Assembly: GCF_021916785.1 (NCBI RefSeq) | Contig: NZ_JAKCFC010000014.1 | Location: 62,001 to 126,000, forward strand | Origin: Mycolicibacterium lacusdiani | GTDB lineage: Bacteria; Actinomycetota; Actinomycetes; Mycobacteriales; Mycobacteriaceae | DNA: 64,000 bases | Direction: 5' to 3' | In this document: positions 1-8,274 of the stretch, piece by piece | How the letters are laid out: every line of letters begins with the position of its first letter | Numbering within the stretch: position 1 is the first letter of the stretch | Position numbers and translations under genes: made by a program | Notes under the pieces: generated by a model | Databases searched by the model: none | Seen by the model: only the letters and a program-made list of their open reading frames with translations | What the model was told of the DNA's origin: nothing

Positions 1-999
1 CACTGCGATGCCGAACGTCAGCGCGAAGACCACCGCCTCGACCACGGCGAGCCGGATCAGTGGACGACGGCTCTCGGCGTCCTCGGCCAACGCGGCCACG
101 CTCCGCCGCCGGTGCTGCCAGCCGATGAAGCCCAGAACGCACAGCGCGAGGACCTTGGCCAGGATCAGGCGGCCGTACCCGCTCGTCAGCAGATCCTCCG
201 GCCGGATCCGCACCAGCGCGTTGACGATGCCGGACACCGCCATCGCGACGAAGCACCACAGGGCGACCGCGGAGAATCTCCGCGCCGCGACGTCGGCGTG
301 CGCGCCGCCGCGCAGCGCGTGGACCAGCAGCGCCAGCAGGCCACCGGCCCAGATCGCGCCCGCGACGAGGTGGATGATCAGGCTGTTGGTGGCCAGGTCG
401 TGCGAGCCGCCCGACGACGAGTGACCGGCCAGGGCCAGCGGTAGCAGCGTCACCAGCGAGCCGGCGAACAGCAGCGGTGTCCACGACCAGCGCAGTACCG
501 GGATGGCCGCGATCGTGACGATGGCGGCCAGCGCAGCCGTCCAGCGCCACAGCCCCGCGGTCTCGACGAGCCCGGCGACCGACCAGATCGACGATGGACT
601 GAGCTGCGGGGTCAGCGGCTGACCGGTCACGTCGGAGACGGTCAAGGGCACCAGCAGGGCCGCGCACACCGCCCACGTCCCGGATGCGACGGTGCCGATG
701 CGCAGCGCCCGGTATCCGGCGACGTCGAGCACGCCGCTGGGCTGCGGCGGCACCAGGAACGCGGCGAACAAGAAGGACCCGACCGCCACGACGGCGGCGA
801 TCTCACCCGCAGACCGCACGAACGGCAGGCCGTAGCTGGTGATCGGACCCGGATCGGGCAGCCCGGTGGCGGTGAGCGCGTCAGCCAGCGCGAGCGCGCC
901 CAGCCCCGCAGCGGTGCACCCGGCGAGCAGTGCGACGGCCACCAGGATCGGGCCCACCGCACCACGGCGGGTACTCGGCGGCGCGGTGGTGGTGGTCAT
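1..999 (-). CDS. CopD/CtaG-type membrane protein, 5' part
   Basis: This is an open frame of 333 codons from an ATG at 997-999 that runs off the left edge of the window. The N-terminus is MTTTTAPPSTRRGAVGP, followed by repeated hydrophobic helices, for example around GPILVAVALLAGCTAAGLG and in the segment containing TPLLFAGSLVTLLPLALAG. Conserved-looking polar spots between helices include GHSSSGGSHD and SLIIHLVAGAIWAGGL. The pattern matches the CopD half of the mycobacterial CopD-CtaG fusion (Rv0102 type), thought to act in copper handling and cytochrome c oxidase assembly in the inner membrane. The CtaG half would lie outside the window. The family call is from recognition, and the function is inferred. 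Confidence 0.75.
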   Translation of the reverse strand, partial: MTTTTAPPSTRRGAVGPILVAVALLAGCTAAGLGALALADALTATGLPDPGPITSYGLPFVRSAGEIAAVVAVGSFLFAAFLVPPQPSGVLDVAGYRALRIGTVASGTWAVCAALLVPLTVSDVTGQPLTPQLSPSSIWSVAGLVETAGLWRWTAALAAIVTIAAIPVLRWSWTPLLFAGSLVTLLPLALAGHSSSGGSHDLATNSLIIHLVAGAIWAGGLLALLVHALRGGAHADVAARRFSAVALWCFVAMAVSGIVNALVRIRPEDLLTSGYGRLILAKVLALCVLGFIGWQHRRRSVAALAEDAESRRPLIRLAVVEAVVFALTFGIAV

Positions 1000-1032
1000 G
1001 CCACCAGGGTATTGCGGTGCGGTGACCGACGG

Positions 1033-3405
1033 TCATTCGGCGGCTGGACGCCGCCTCGACTCCCGGGCCATGAACTGCTGCCGGGACACCGTCTCCACCG
1101 TGCTCATGTCCTCGAGGATGCCGCGCAGTTCGTGCCGGAACGCCGCACGCCGGTCGGCGAGGTCGGCAGCCGGTTCGAGCAGTCGCCGGTCGGCACACAC
1201 CTGCCGCGCCGTCGCGAAAAGCAGCGCCGACACCGACTCGTTGCTGCGCACCCTCCCCTGCGCGACGTACTGGTTGCCCACGCCCAGGGCCCGACGGGTC
1301 AGTTCCTTCTCGTCGATGTCGGCAGGCGCGTCGCGCAGCACGTCGGCCACGATCCCGTAGGCCTCGAAGAACGGCCGCAGCAAGGCGCCGGCGACCAGCG
1401 GGCGCTTGTGTCGCAGCATCTCCTCGATGCGCTCGTGCCCTGCCGCGAAGTCACCCTCCCAATCCGGGGTGCCGCCGCGCGACGCACCCACCTCGGTGCG
1501 GGCGAGCCACGACATCTCCTCGGCGACGTGCGCGCGGAAGGCTGCCGAGTCGGCGAAGTAGAAGTCGAACTTCAACAGGTCGCGCAGGCGCATCGCCTGT
1601 GACCAGAACGCCTCGAGGCGGTCGCCGTCGACGCGGGCCGCATGCGCGAGGGCGAGGTCGACGATCGACGTCTCGAGGAACGCGTCGATGAGCGTGTTGC
1701 GGTAGAACGCCGCCTCGTGCTCGTCCTCGGGGGCGATGAACCACACCGGTTCCCGTCCCCCGTCGACGCGGGTGACGGGGTGGCGGTTGGACAGCGCGTC
1801 GACCGCTGCGCGCACCCCCTCGGGCGTGCGGAGGCGCAGGGCACTGTTCGTCATCGGGGTCTGCTTGCGTTCGAGGTAGTCCAGCGAGTCCTGCAGCGTG
1901 TGGCACAGCTGGTCCAGCGTGAGCGCCACACCGCGCGTGGTGAGCAGCAGCGCGGACACCAGCGCGGACGCGTTGACCGGGGTGGCACGCAGGATGCGCC
2001 ACGCCACCTCGAACGCCATCTTCTGCAACGCAAGGCGTTTGGCGTCCTCGTCGGTGGTCATCGTGCCGTGCGGCTCACCGAGGTACTCGCGCATCGACAC
2101 CGCTTCGGGGAAGCGGACGTAGATCTTGCCGTAGTTGCGATCGCCCTGGGCCTTGATGAAGTTGTACATCCACGACAGGCCCTCGGGCGTCTTCTCGCCG
2201 CCGCGGGCGTACGCCGCGTACTCCGCCGTCTCGTGCAACTGGTCGAAGCTGATGGACACGGGCTGCAACAGGATGTCGTCGCTGCGGCCGTCGAGATACG
2301 CGTCGGCGACGTATGCGAGCAGACCGAGCTTGGGCGGCAACATCTTTCCGGTGCGCGACCGCGTGCCCTCGATCGACCAGCTGAGGTTGAAGCGCTTCTC
2401 GACGATGTACCCGACGAACTGCCGCAGCACGTACTTGTACAGCGGGTCGTCGAGCCGGCGCCGGATGAAGATGACGCCGGAGTGCCGCATGAGCGGCCCC
2501 ATGGCGCCGAACGACAGGTTGATGCCTGCGAAGGTGTGCACCGGAGGCAGCCGGTTCTCCTGCATGGCCACCGGCACGATGACGCCGTCGAGATACGAAC
2601 GGTGCGAGAACAACAGCACGGCCGGATGGGTCTCCAGCGCCTTGCGCATGGATTCGACCTGGCTGCGGTCGTAGTCGATGTTGGGATCGAAGCCGCGGCT
2701 GAAGATCGCCCGCCCGAGCGACGGGATCAGGTCGACCGAGAAGCGGCTCCACCCGGTCGACAGTTCGTCGAGCATCTCGCCGGCCTTGTCGACGGTGGCG
2801 TCGGGAATCTTTTCGAGCCCCTCGCGGAAGCGCGCGGATGCCAGCATCTCGGGCTTGACCAGGCGGGGTGACTTGTATTCGGGTCCGAGCAAGCGCAATT
2901 CGACGCGCTCGATGGCCAGGCTGGCCCGCCGCAGCACGAAGTGCGCGAATTCGCGCGGGTTCTCGGCGACCGTGGTGTCGCTCCACTGTTGGCGTAGCTC
3001 GGAGACCTTGGCGGGCTCACCGGCCACCACGCGGGCGCGCGCCGGGTCACGCTTGAGGATGCGGCGCTGCAGGGCGGTCGGCGGCCGGTAGGTGTCGCGG
3101 CCCGACAGGAACGACACCACCTTCGATCGGGTCGGTAGACCGCCGGGAATCCAAAAGACCCGCGACGGCACGACCGACCTGTCCTCATCGGCCTCGAGCA
3201 ACTCCACCAGCCTGGCCAGCACCGCGCCCGGCGGATCGCCGTCGGGGAGTTCCAGCACTTCGATGCGGGCGTCCGGGTGCTTGTCGCGCTGGTCGCCGAG
3301 CCAATCGTCGAGCAGTCGACGTTCAGCCGGGGACCCGACGGACGCGAGGACCAGCGCGTCGCCGGTCGGGCTGAAGGTCGCATACTCGTCGACCGAGGGC
3401 TTCAC
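1033..3405 (-). CDS. plsB2: Glycerol-3-phosphate 1-O-acyltransferase PlsB2
   Basis: The 790-residue protein acylates glycerol-3-phosphate at sn-1, the first step of phospholipid and triacylglycerol synthesis, at the membrane. The acyltransferase HX4D motif is HRSYLD at about residues 268-273, followed by GVIFIRRRLDD (about 320) and EGTRSRTGK (about 365), the phosphate-binding and glycerophosphate-binding blocks. The GTG start at 3403-3405 overlaps the stop of the upstream plsC gene (GTGA), which argues against a longer N-terminus and gives a length close to M. tuberculosis PlsB2 (Rv2482c, 789 aa). It is the last gene of a three-gene operon with plsC and a WS/DGAT gene. Confidence 0.93.
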   Translation of the reverse strand: MKPSVDEYATFSPTGDALVLASVGSPAERRLLDDWLGDQRDKHPDARIEVLELPDGDPPGAVLARLVELLEADEDRSVVPSRVFWIPGGLPTRSKVVSFLSGRDTYRPPTALQRRILKRDPARARVVAGEPAKVSELRQQWSDTTVAENPREFAHFVLRRASLAIERVELRLLGPEYKSPRLVKPEMLASARFREGLEKIPDATVDKAGEMLDELSTGWSRFSVDLIPSLGRAIFSRGFDPNIDYDRSQVESMRKALETHPAVLLFSHRSYLDGVIVPVAMQENRLPPVHTFAGINLSFGAMGPLMRHSGVIFIRRRLDDPLYKYVLRQFVGYIVEKRFNLSWSIEGTRSRTGKMLPPKLGLLAYVADAYLDGRSDDILLQPVSISFDQLHETAEYAAYARGGEKTPEGLSWMYNFIKAQGDRNYGKIYVRFPEAVSMREYLGEPHGTMTTDEDAKRLALQKMAFEVAWRILRATPVNASALVSALLLTTRGVALTLDQLCHTLQDSLDYLERKQTPMTNSALRLRTPEGVRAAVDALSNRHPVTRVDGGREPVWFIAPEDEHEAAFYRNTLIDAFLETSIVDLALAHAARVDGDRLEAFWSQAMRLRDLLKFDFYFADSAAFRAHVAEEMSWLARTEVGASRGGTPDWEGDFAAGHERIEEMLRHKRPLVAGALLRPFFEAYGIVADVLRDAPADIDEKELTRRALGVGNQYVAQGRVRSNESVSALLFATARQVCADRRLLEPAADLADRRAAFRHELRGILEDMSTVETVSRQQFMARESRRRPAAE

Positions 3406-5048
3406 GGCCGCCCCTTCGCGGTCCCGGTGGAACGCGCTGTCCCCGTTGACTTCTGTGGCTGAGCCTTCTTGGCCGCCGCCTTCTTGGCCGGCGTCTTCTT
3501 GGCAGCGGACTTCTTCGCGGCGGTCTTCTTCGGCTGCGACTCGTCGGCGGTGCTGCGCGAGTAGAGCGGGACGTCGGGGATGCCGTCGAACGGCCACTCC
3601 CGCAACGTGTCCAGATAGAGCTGACGGACCTCGGCGATGCGCTCCGAGAGGTTCTCGTTGGTCCAGTCGTCGACCGGGATCGGCGGGAAGACCGCGACGT
3701 CGACGGTGCCCGAATTGAAGGTGGTGGAGTTCCGGTGCGCGATGACCTCCGCGTTGCGGATGACGATCGGCACGATCGGTATGCCTGCCGACATCGCGAT
3801 GCGGAAGGCACCCTTCTTGAACGGGCCAACCTCGTTGGTGTCCAGCCTGGTGCCCTCGGGCGCGATCATCACCGAGATACCCTTGCGCGCAAGTTCTTCG
3901 ATCTTCTGTAGACCCTCGACGGCGGCCCTGGGATCATCCCGGTCGATGAACGCGGCGTCCATCACCTTGCCGATCGAACCCATCAGTGGGTCGTTCTCGA
4001 GTTCCTTCTTGCCCACCGACGTGAAGTTGTCGCTGATCAACCGACCGGCGATGAACGGATCGACCTGGTTGCGGTGGTTGAAGAGGAACACCGCAGGCCG
4101 CTTGGCCGTCAGGTTCTCCTCGCCCACCACGTTGAGGTCGATGCCGATCACCGTCATCAGCAGCCTGGTCCACGTGGAGGTGAAGAAGTTGACCCCCGTG
4201 CGGCGGTTGCGGGTCAGCAGGCCCAGCCCGAATGCTCCAGCGGCGGCGGGCACCAGCGAAGCGATGCCTGCGACCGTACGCAGTTGCGACACGGGGCTGC
4301 TGCCGCTGCGGCTGGAGAACCGCAGCACGGGCCACCCGCGCTTCATGGCGACGGCCTGCATCTTGCCGCCGGGATTGGTGGGCCGCGGGTTCCCGACCAG
4401 GTACATCAGCGCGACGTCTTCGTCGCCGTCGGCGTAGAAGTAGCTCTTGGCGAGGTCGACGCCGTTCTCCGCGGCGAACGCCTGCACCGCGCGTGCCTTG
4501 CCCGGCCCCCAGATGATGGGCCGCTTCACTTCGCCAGTGATCAGGCCGTTCTCGTCGGTCTCGAACTTGTTGCTGAGGATGTTGTCGATGCCCAGGAACG
4601 CGGCAACCGGCTCGACCTGAACGGTCAGCGCCGAGGAGCTGAGCACGACGGTGTGTCCGCGCGCCTGGTGGGCGCGCACCATGTCGCGCATCTCGGGATA
4701 GATGCGCTGCTCGACGTACTGGACGAACAGCCGCTCGCCGAGTTCTTCGAGGTCGCTGAGCGAACTCCCATGCAGCATGCGGGCGCCCTTGCCGATGAGG
4801 TCCTCGAACTCGGAGCGGCCGAGCTGGTGGTTGAGCCCGGCTTGCACCATGCCGATGAATTCGCCGACGTTCATCTGCCTGCGGCGCAGGCGGTCCTGCG
4901 TCATCAGCACCCCGGTGAAGCCGGCGACCAGCGTGCCGTCGAGGTCGAAGAACGCGCCGATCCGGGGACCCTCCGGGCTGGCCTGGATCTCGGCCACCGA
5001 ACCCGGCAAGCGCATGGCCCGGCTGGTCTGTCCGTTCTGCGAACTCAT
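3402..5048 (-). CDS. plsC: HAD hydrolase/1-acylglycerol-3-phosphate acyltransferase fusion
   Basis: This 548-residue two-domain protein has the Rv2483c layout. The N-terminal part is a SerB-like HAD phosphatase with the nucleophile motif FFDLDGT (Asp35, Asp37). The C-terminal part is a PlsC-like acyltransferase with NHRNQVD (HX4D) near residue 320 and EGTRLDTNE near 400. The C-terminal 40 residues are a basic, alanine-lysine-rich tail (AKK-type repeats) that may bind membrane or nucleic acid. It probably acylates lysophosphatidic acid, and the HAD part may dephosphorylate a lipid or polar substrate, so the two activities may act in sequence. The ATG at 5046-5048 overlaps the stop of the DGAT gene upstream. 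Confidence 0.9.
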   Translation of the reverse strand: MSSQNGQTSRAMRLPGSVAEIQASPEGPRIGAFFDLDGTLVAGFTGVLMTQDRLRRRQMNVGEFIGMVQAGLNHQLGRSEFEDLIGKGARMLHGSSLSDLEELGERLFVQYVEQRIYPEMRDMVRAHQARGHTVVLSSSALTVQVEPVAAFLGIDNILSNKFETDENGLITGEVKRPIIWGPGKARAVQAFAAENGVDLAKSYFYADGDEDVALMYLVGNPRPTNPGGKMQAVAMKRGWPVLRFSSRSGSSPVSQLRTVAGIASLVPAAAGAFGLGLLTRNRRTGVNFFTSTWTRLLMTVIGIDLNVVGEENLTAKRPAVFLFNHRNQVDPFIAGRLISDNFTSVGKKELENDPLMGSIGKVMDAAFIDRDDPRAAVEGLQKIEELARKGISVMIAPEGTRLDTNEVGPFKKGAFRIAMSAGIPIVPIVIRNAEVIAHRNSTTFNSGTVDVAVFPPIPVDDWTNENLSERIAEVRQLYLDTLREWPFDGIPDVPLYSRSTADESQPKKTAAKKSAAKKTPAKKAAAKKAQPQKSTGTARSTGTAKGRP

Positions 5049-6520
5049 TGCGGCGCACTCCCATTCGACGTATCAGTGTCGGCATCGTCGGTGAACGAGG
5101 CCGGTATGCAGCGGGCGTCGCCGCCGAGCGCGAGCACCTCGTCGAAACCCTCGGCGAGGCAGCGGGCCCACAGGTCCGAATCGGTGATCGATGCCTTGTC
5201 GTAGCGGGTGGTGATGGTGCAGTACCCAGCGCGGGACACCAGTACTGCCATCATCGCCACCCCGGGTAGCGGACCGAGTCCGTAGTGCCGCACGATCTTC
5301 GCCCCGGCGATGAACGTGTCACCCGGGTAGATCGGGATGTTGCTGGCCTGCACGTCGGAGGCGACGATGGACCCGGCCACCGATTCGAGGACTGCGTCGG
5401 GCAGGAGGCTGAGGATCGGCGCGACGGCGCCCACCAGGTCGATGGCGCGCTCCTCGCGCTTCTGCGTCATCTGCTTGCGCACCTGGGCAATCCGCTTGGC
5501 GGGGTCGACTATTCCCACGGGTGCGGCGAGGTTGACCCCGGCGAAGCGGTTGCCGCCCGCGGGATCGTCGTCGGAGCGCAGGTTGACCGGGACCGCCATG
5601 GGGATCGTTTGCACCGGCAGCCCGCGCGCGTCGTGATAGAGCCGCAGCGCGCCGCACAATCCGGCCAGATAGGCGTCGTTGACGGATCCGCCGACGGCCT
5701 TGGTCGCTCGGTAGAGGTCGCCGAACTCGATGTCGATGGCTTCACTGCGAGACGAGAGACTGCGGCGGCGCAACAGCGGTGACGGTTCGGACACCGAGCC
5801 CATGACCCGCGCTCCGGACCGGGCGTAATCCACCACGCCGCCGACCGCAGACGCCGGGTTGCGCACCACCCGGCTCAGCGTTCCGGCCGCTCCGCCGAGC
5901 GCGCTTCGCACGCCGCCCACGATGGTGTTGGGCAGGTTGCCGATCCCTTCGCGCATCAGGTCGTTCGGCGACAGATCCTGCGGGATCGGCAACGGCGCCG
6001 CGCGGGTCGCGGGCGGATCGCGCTCGAGATCGTAGATGTGGGCGAACATCTCGACCCCGCCCACCGCATCGGTCATCGCGTGGCTCAGGTGCAGAATGCT
6101 GGCGGCACGGCCGTCGGCGAGGCCCTCGACCAACGTGGCCGACCACAGCGGCCGTGAGATGTCCATGGGCGACTGAAGGGCCACCTCCGCGAGATCGAGC
6201 ACGTCGCGCAGGGTTCCCGGTTCGGGCGCGCGCACCCGTCGCACGTGGAAGTCGAGGTTGAAGTCCGGGTCGACCACCCATCGCGGCGCCGCGGTGGGAA
6301 GCGTCGGCATCACGACCTTCTGCCGCAGGCGCAGCACCTTGCGGGACGCTTGCTCGAACTTCGCGCGGTAGCGGTTCCAGTCGGGTGTGGTGTCGAGCAG
6401 TTCGACGCCCATGATTCCCGACCTGGTGCGTGGGTTGGCCTCGCCGCGATGCAACAGCTGGTCCACGGCGCTCAGTTCCTCGGGAAGTCCGGCCGCGTCC
6501 AACTCCGGCACGTCGCTCAT
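5045..6520 (-). CDS. WS/DGAT family acyltransferase (Rv2484c type)
   Basis: The 491-residue protein belongs to the wax ester synthase/acyl-CoA:diacylglycerol acyltransferase family, which makes storage triacylglycerol. The start chosen is the ATG at 6518-6520, preceded by a strong purine-rich ribosome site (GGGGAGGGGAG). The family active-site motif HHxxxDG is degenerate: the sequence reads LHLSHAMTDAVGG, so the first His is Ser and the Gly after Asp is Ala, while the second His and the Asp remain. Other family features are PLWSATLVEGL before the motif and NAYLAGL-like text (SVNDAYLAGLCG) in the second half. It is the first gene of the operon with plsC and plsB2. Whether it is an active DGAT is uncertain. 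Confidence 0.85.
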   Translation of the reverse strand: MSDVPELDAAGLPEELSAVDQLLHRGEANPRTRSGIMGVELLDTTPDWNRYRAKFEQASRKVLRLRQKVVMPTLPTAAPRWVVDPDFNLDFHVRRVRAPEPGTLRDVLDLAEVALQSPMDISRPLWSATLVEGLADGRAASILHLSHAMTDAVGGVEMFAHIYDLERDPPATRAAPLPIPQDLSPNDLMREGIGNLPNTIVGGVRSALGGAAGTLSRVVRNPASAVGGVVDYARSGARVMGSVSEPSPLLRRRSLSSRSEAIDIEFGDLYRATKAVGGSVNDAYLAGLCGALRLYHDARGLPVQTIPMAVPVNLRSDDDPAGGNRFAGVNLAAPVGIVDPAKRIAQVRKQMTQKREERAIDLVGAVAPILSLLPDAVLESVAGSIVASDVQASNIPIYPGDTFIAGAKIVRHYGLGPLPGVAMMAVLVSRAGYCTITTRYDKASITDSDLWARCLAEGFDEVLALGGDARCIPASFTDDADTDTSNGSAPQ

Positions 6521-6708
6521 GGCGTTGCGCTCCCCTCCCCTGGTGGCCCGATGCTGACTCCACGCTAGTCCGCGGCCCCTCGGTTGCGCGGGGCGTTGAT
6601 CGTAGCTGTGACGCAGATGTGAACGGTCGAGACCGATCGACACCGGTGACCCAGGATGCGGGGATGACGCGTCCTCCGGTTCGAGTCGTTCGTTAAGGTG
6701 TGTTCGCG

Positions 6709-6781
6709 GCCCCCGTAGCTCAGCGGATAGAGCAGCCGCCTTCTAAGCGGTTGGTCGCAGGTTCGATCCCTGCCGGGGGCG
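6709..6781 (+). tRNA. tRNA-Arg(TCT)
   Basis: A full cloverleaf can be drawn. The acceptor stem is GCCCCCG/CGGGGGC, the D arm contains GCTCAGCGGATAGAGC, and the anticodon stem GCCGC/GCGGT encloses loop CTTCTAA with anticodon TCT. The T arm contains GGTTCGATCC. CCA is not encoded. It lies at the left boundary of the hydrogenase block. Confidence 0.95.
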
Positions 6782-6907
6782 CTTTCGATGCATGAATCTG
6801 GGACGCGCTGCCGAAGGCGGATAGGCGAATGAACCGTCACGTCGGCGGTGGGACACCAAGTCGAGCCGATCCACCACCGTAACCAACGAGCGGGGATCGT
6901 CGAGGGT

Positions 6908-7672
6908 TCACTGCGCGGCGAAGGCGCGCAGCCATGCGAACCACGCGACCATCCCTTCACCCGTCCGGGCACTGAGGGGCAGCACCAGGGCGCCGGGGTT
7001 GACCTCGTGCACGTGGCGGACGTAGGTCGCGACATCGGCATCCAGGTGCGGCTCGAGGTCGATCTTGTTGAGGAGCACCACGTCCACCGAACGAAACATG
7101 ACCGGGTACTTCAGCGGCTTGTCCTCGCCCTCGGTGATCGAATACACCATCACCTTGGCGTGCTCGCCCACGTCGAACTCGGCGGGGCACACGAGGTTGC
7201 CTACGTTCTCGACGATGACGAGGTCCAACGCGGCCAGATCCAATTGTGCCAGAGCCCGGTTGACCATCGGAGCGTCCAGGTGGCACTCACCGCCGAACCC
7301 GTTGCTGGTGTTCAAGAGTGAGATCTGAGCACCACGGCCCGCTAGCTTTGCTGCGTCGAGGTCGGTGGCGATGTCACCTTCGATGATCCCGATCGCGATG
7401 TCGCCATTGAGTTCGTCGAGCGTCGAGGCCAGGACCGTCGTCTTACCCGAGCCGGGTGAACTCATCAGGTTCAGGGCACGGACGCCGTGCCTTTCGAACG
7501 CGCTGCGATTGAGGGCGGCCGTGCTGTCGTTCTCGGCGAAGATCGACTCGAGCACACTGACGCGTTGAGATCCGGTCGCATATCCGGTGTGGTCCCCATG
7601 GTCGGCTTCGTGGTCGTGGTCGTGGTCATGGCTGTGTTCGGTGCCGTCGTCGTGACGGTGAAACCTACCCAT
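6908..7672 (-). CDS. hypB: Hydrogenase nickel-insertion GTPase HypB
   Basis: HypB (254 aa) is the GTPase that, with HypA, inserts nickel into the hydrogenase large subunit precursor. Visible features are a His-rich N-terminal nickel-binding stretch (HSHDHDHDHEADHGDH, about residues 13-28), the P-loop SSPGSGKT, the GDIATDLDA switch region, and the guanine motif NKIDLEP. The ATG at 7670-7672 was chosen because the His-rich tail follows directly. An in-frame TTG eight codons upstream is possible. It overlaps the hypA stop by 8 bp, so the two are probably translationally coupled. This leftward hypAB unit is separated from the rightward hypFCDE unit. Confidence 0.95.
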   Translation of the reverse strand: MGRFHRHDDGTEHSHDHDHDHEADHGDHTGYATGSQRVSVLESIFAENDSTAALNRSAFERHGVRALNLMSSPGSGKTTVLASTLDELNGDIAIGIIEGDIATDLDAAKLAGRGAQISLLNTSNGFGGECHLDAPMVNRALAQLDLAALDLVIVENVGNLVCPAEFDVGEHAKVMVYSITEGEDKPLKYPVMFRSVDVVLLNKIDLEPHLDADVATYVRHVHEVNPGALVLPLSARTGEGMVAWFAWLRAFAAQ

Positions 7673-8042
7673 TTGGACCGCTTTTCGACGCGTCAACGCC
7701 TACGGGATCGCCGATCTCGATGGACGTGACCATGAACTCCTCGCCGCGAATGACGTCCACCTCGGTGCTGCCGCACCCTGGGCAGGCGACTGAGAAGCGC
7801 GATGCGATCTCGCTCTCCTCCCCACACGATCGGCACGACACGGCGGCCGCGATCAGCTGCAGTTCCAACTCAGCATGGTCCATGCCCGCGAACTCCCGGA
7901 CCAGGGTCCAACAGAAGGACAACGACTCGGGCACTACCTGCCGCAGCGCACCCACTTGGACCCGCACGACGTCCACCTGCCGCCCAGCAGCGTGAGGCTG
8001 CACGACACCGGCGATGGCCTGGCACAGTGACAGCTCATGCAC
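7665..8042 (-). CDS. hypA: Hydrogenase nickel chaperone HypA
   Basis: HypA is 125 residues. The N-terminus is V(M)HELSLCQAI, which supplies the conserved nickel ligand His2 once the GTG at 8040-8042 is read as the start. The zinc domain has two CxxC pairs (CRSC and CPGC, about residues 72-90). It acts with HypB to deliver nickel to HucL in the cytoplasm. It is the first gene of the leftward hypAB pair, divergent from hypF across about 230 bp. Confidence 0.93.
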   Translation of the reverse strand: MHELSLCQAIAGVVQPHAAGRQVDVVRVQVGALRQVVPESLSFCWTLVREFAGMDHAELELQLIAAAVSCRSCGEESEIASRFSVACPGCGSTEVDVIRGEEFMVTSIEIGDPVGVDASKSGPNG

Positions 8043-8274
8043 GGGGAACCACCGCCGGTCCGGTTGTGTCGTCGATGTGCGGATCCTATGCCTCGAATGC
8101 ACGCGGCGAGCCTGGAACCGAGATGAAGAAGTAGTGACCAAAGTCCTCAGGGGATTGTGATCTTCATGCGGCGGATGCGGGTCTAGCCTGAAGTCACCAG
8201 GCCGCGTCGTCAGCCCAATGACGCGACTGGAGTGCGGTGCCCGGGAGGCCCATGAAGCGTGACGGCATGCGCCC
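8043..8274. promoter_or_regulatory. Divergent hypAB/hypF promoter region
   Basis: This 232-bp gap separates the leftward hypA and rightward hypF starts and must carry both promoters unless read-through occurs. GTGAC at about 8132 and GTCAC at about 8192 face each other, but the arms do not extend into a convincing operator. No small gene is supported here. Confidence 0.45.

Noticed and set aside
3406..3597. N-terminal extension of PlsB in the longest open frame
   Set aside because: It runs through the Lys-rich tail codons of plsC in another frame; the GTGA overlap gives the known family length.
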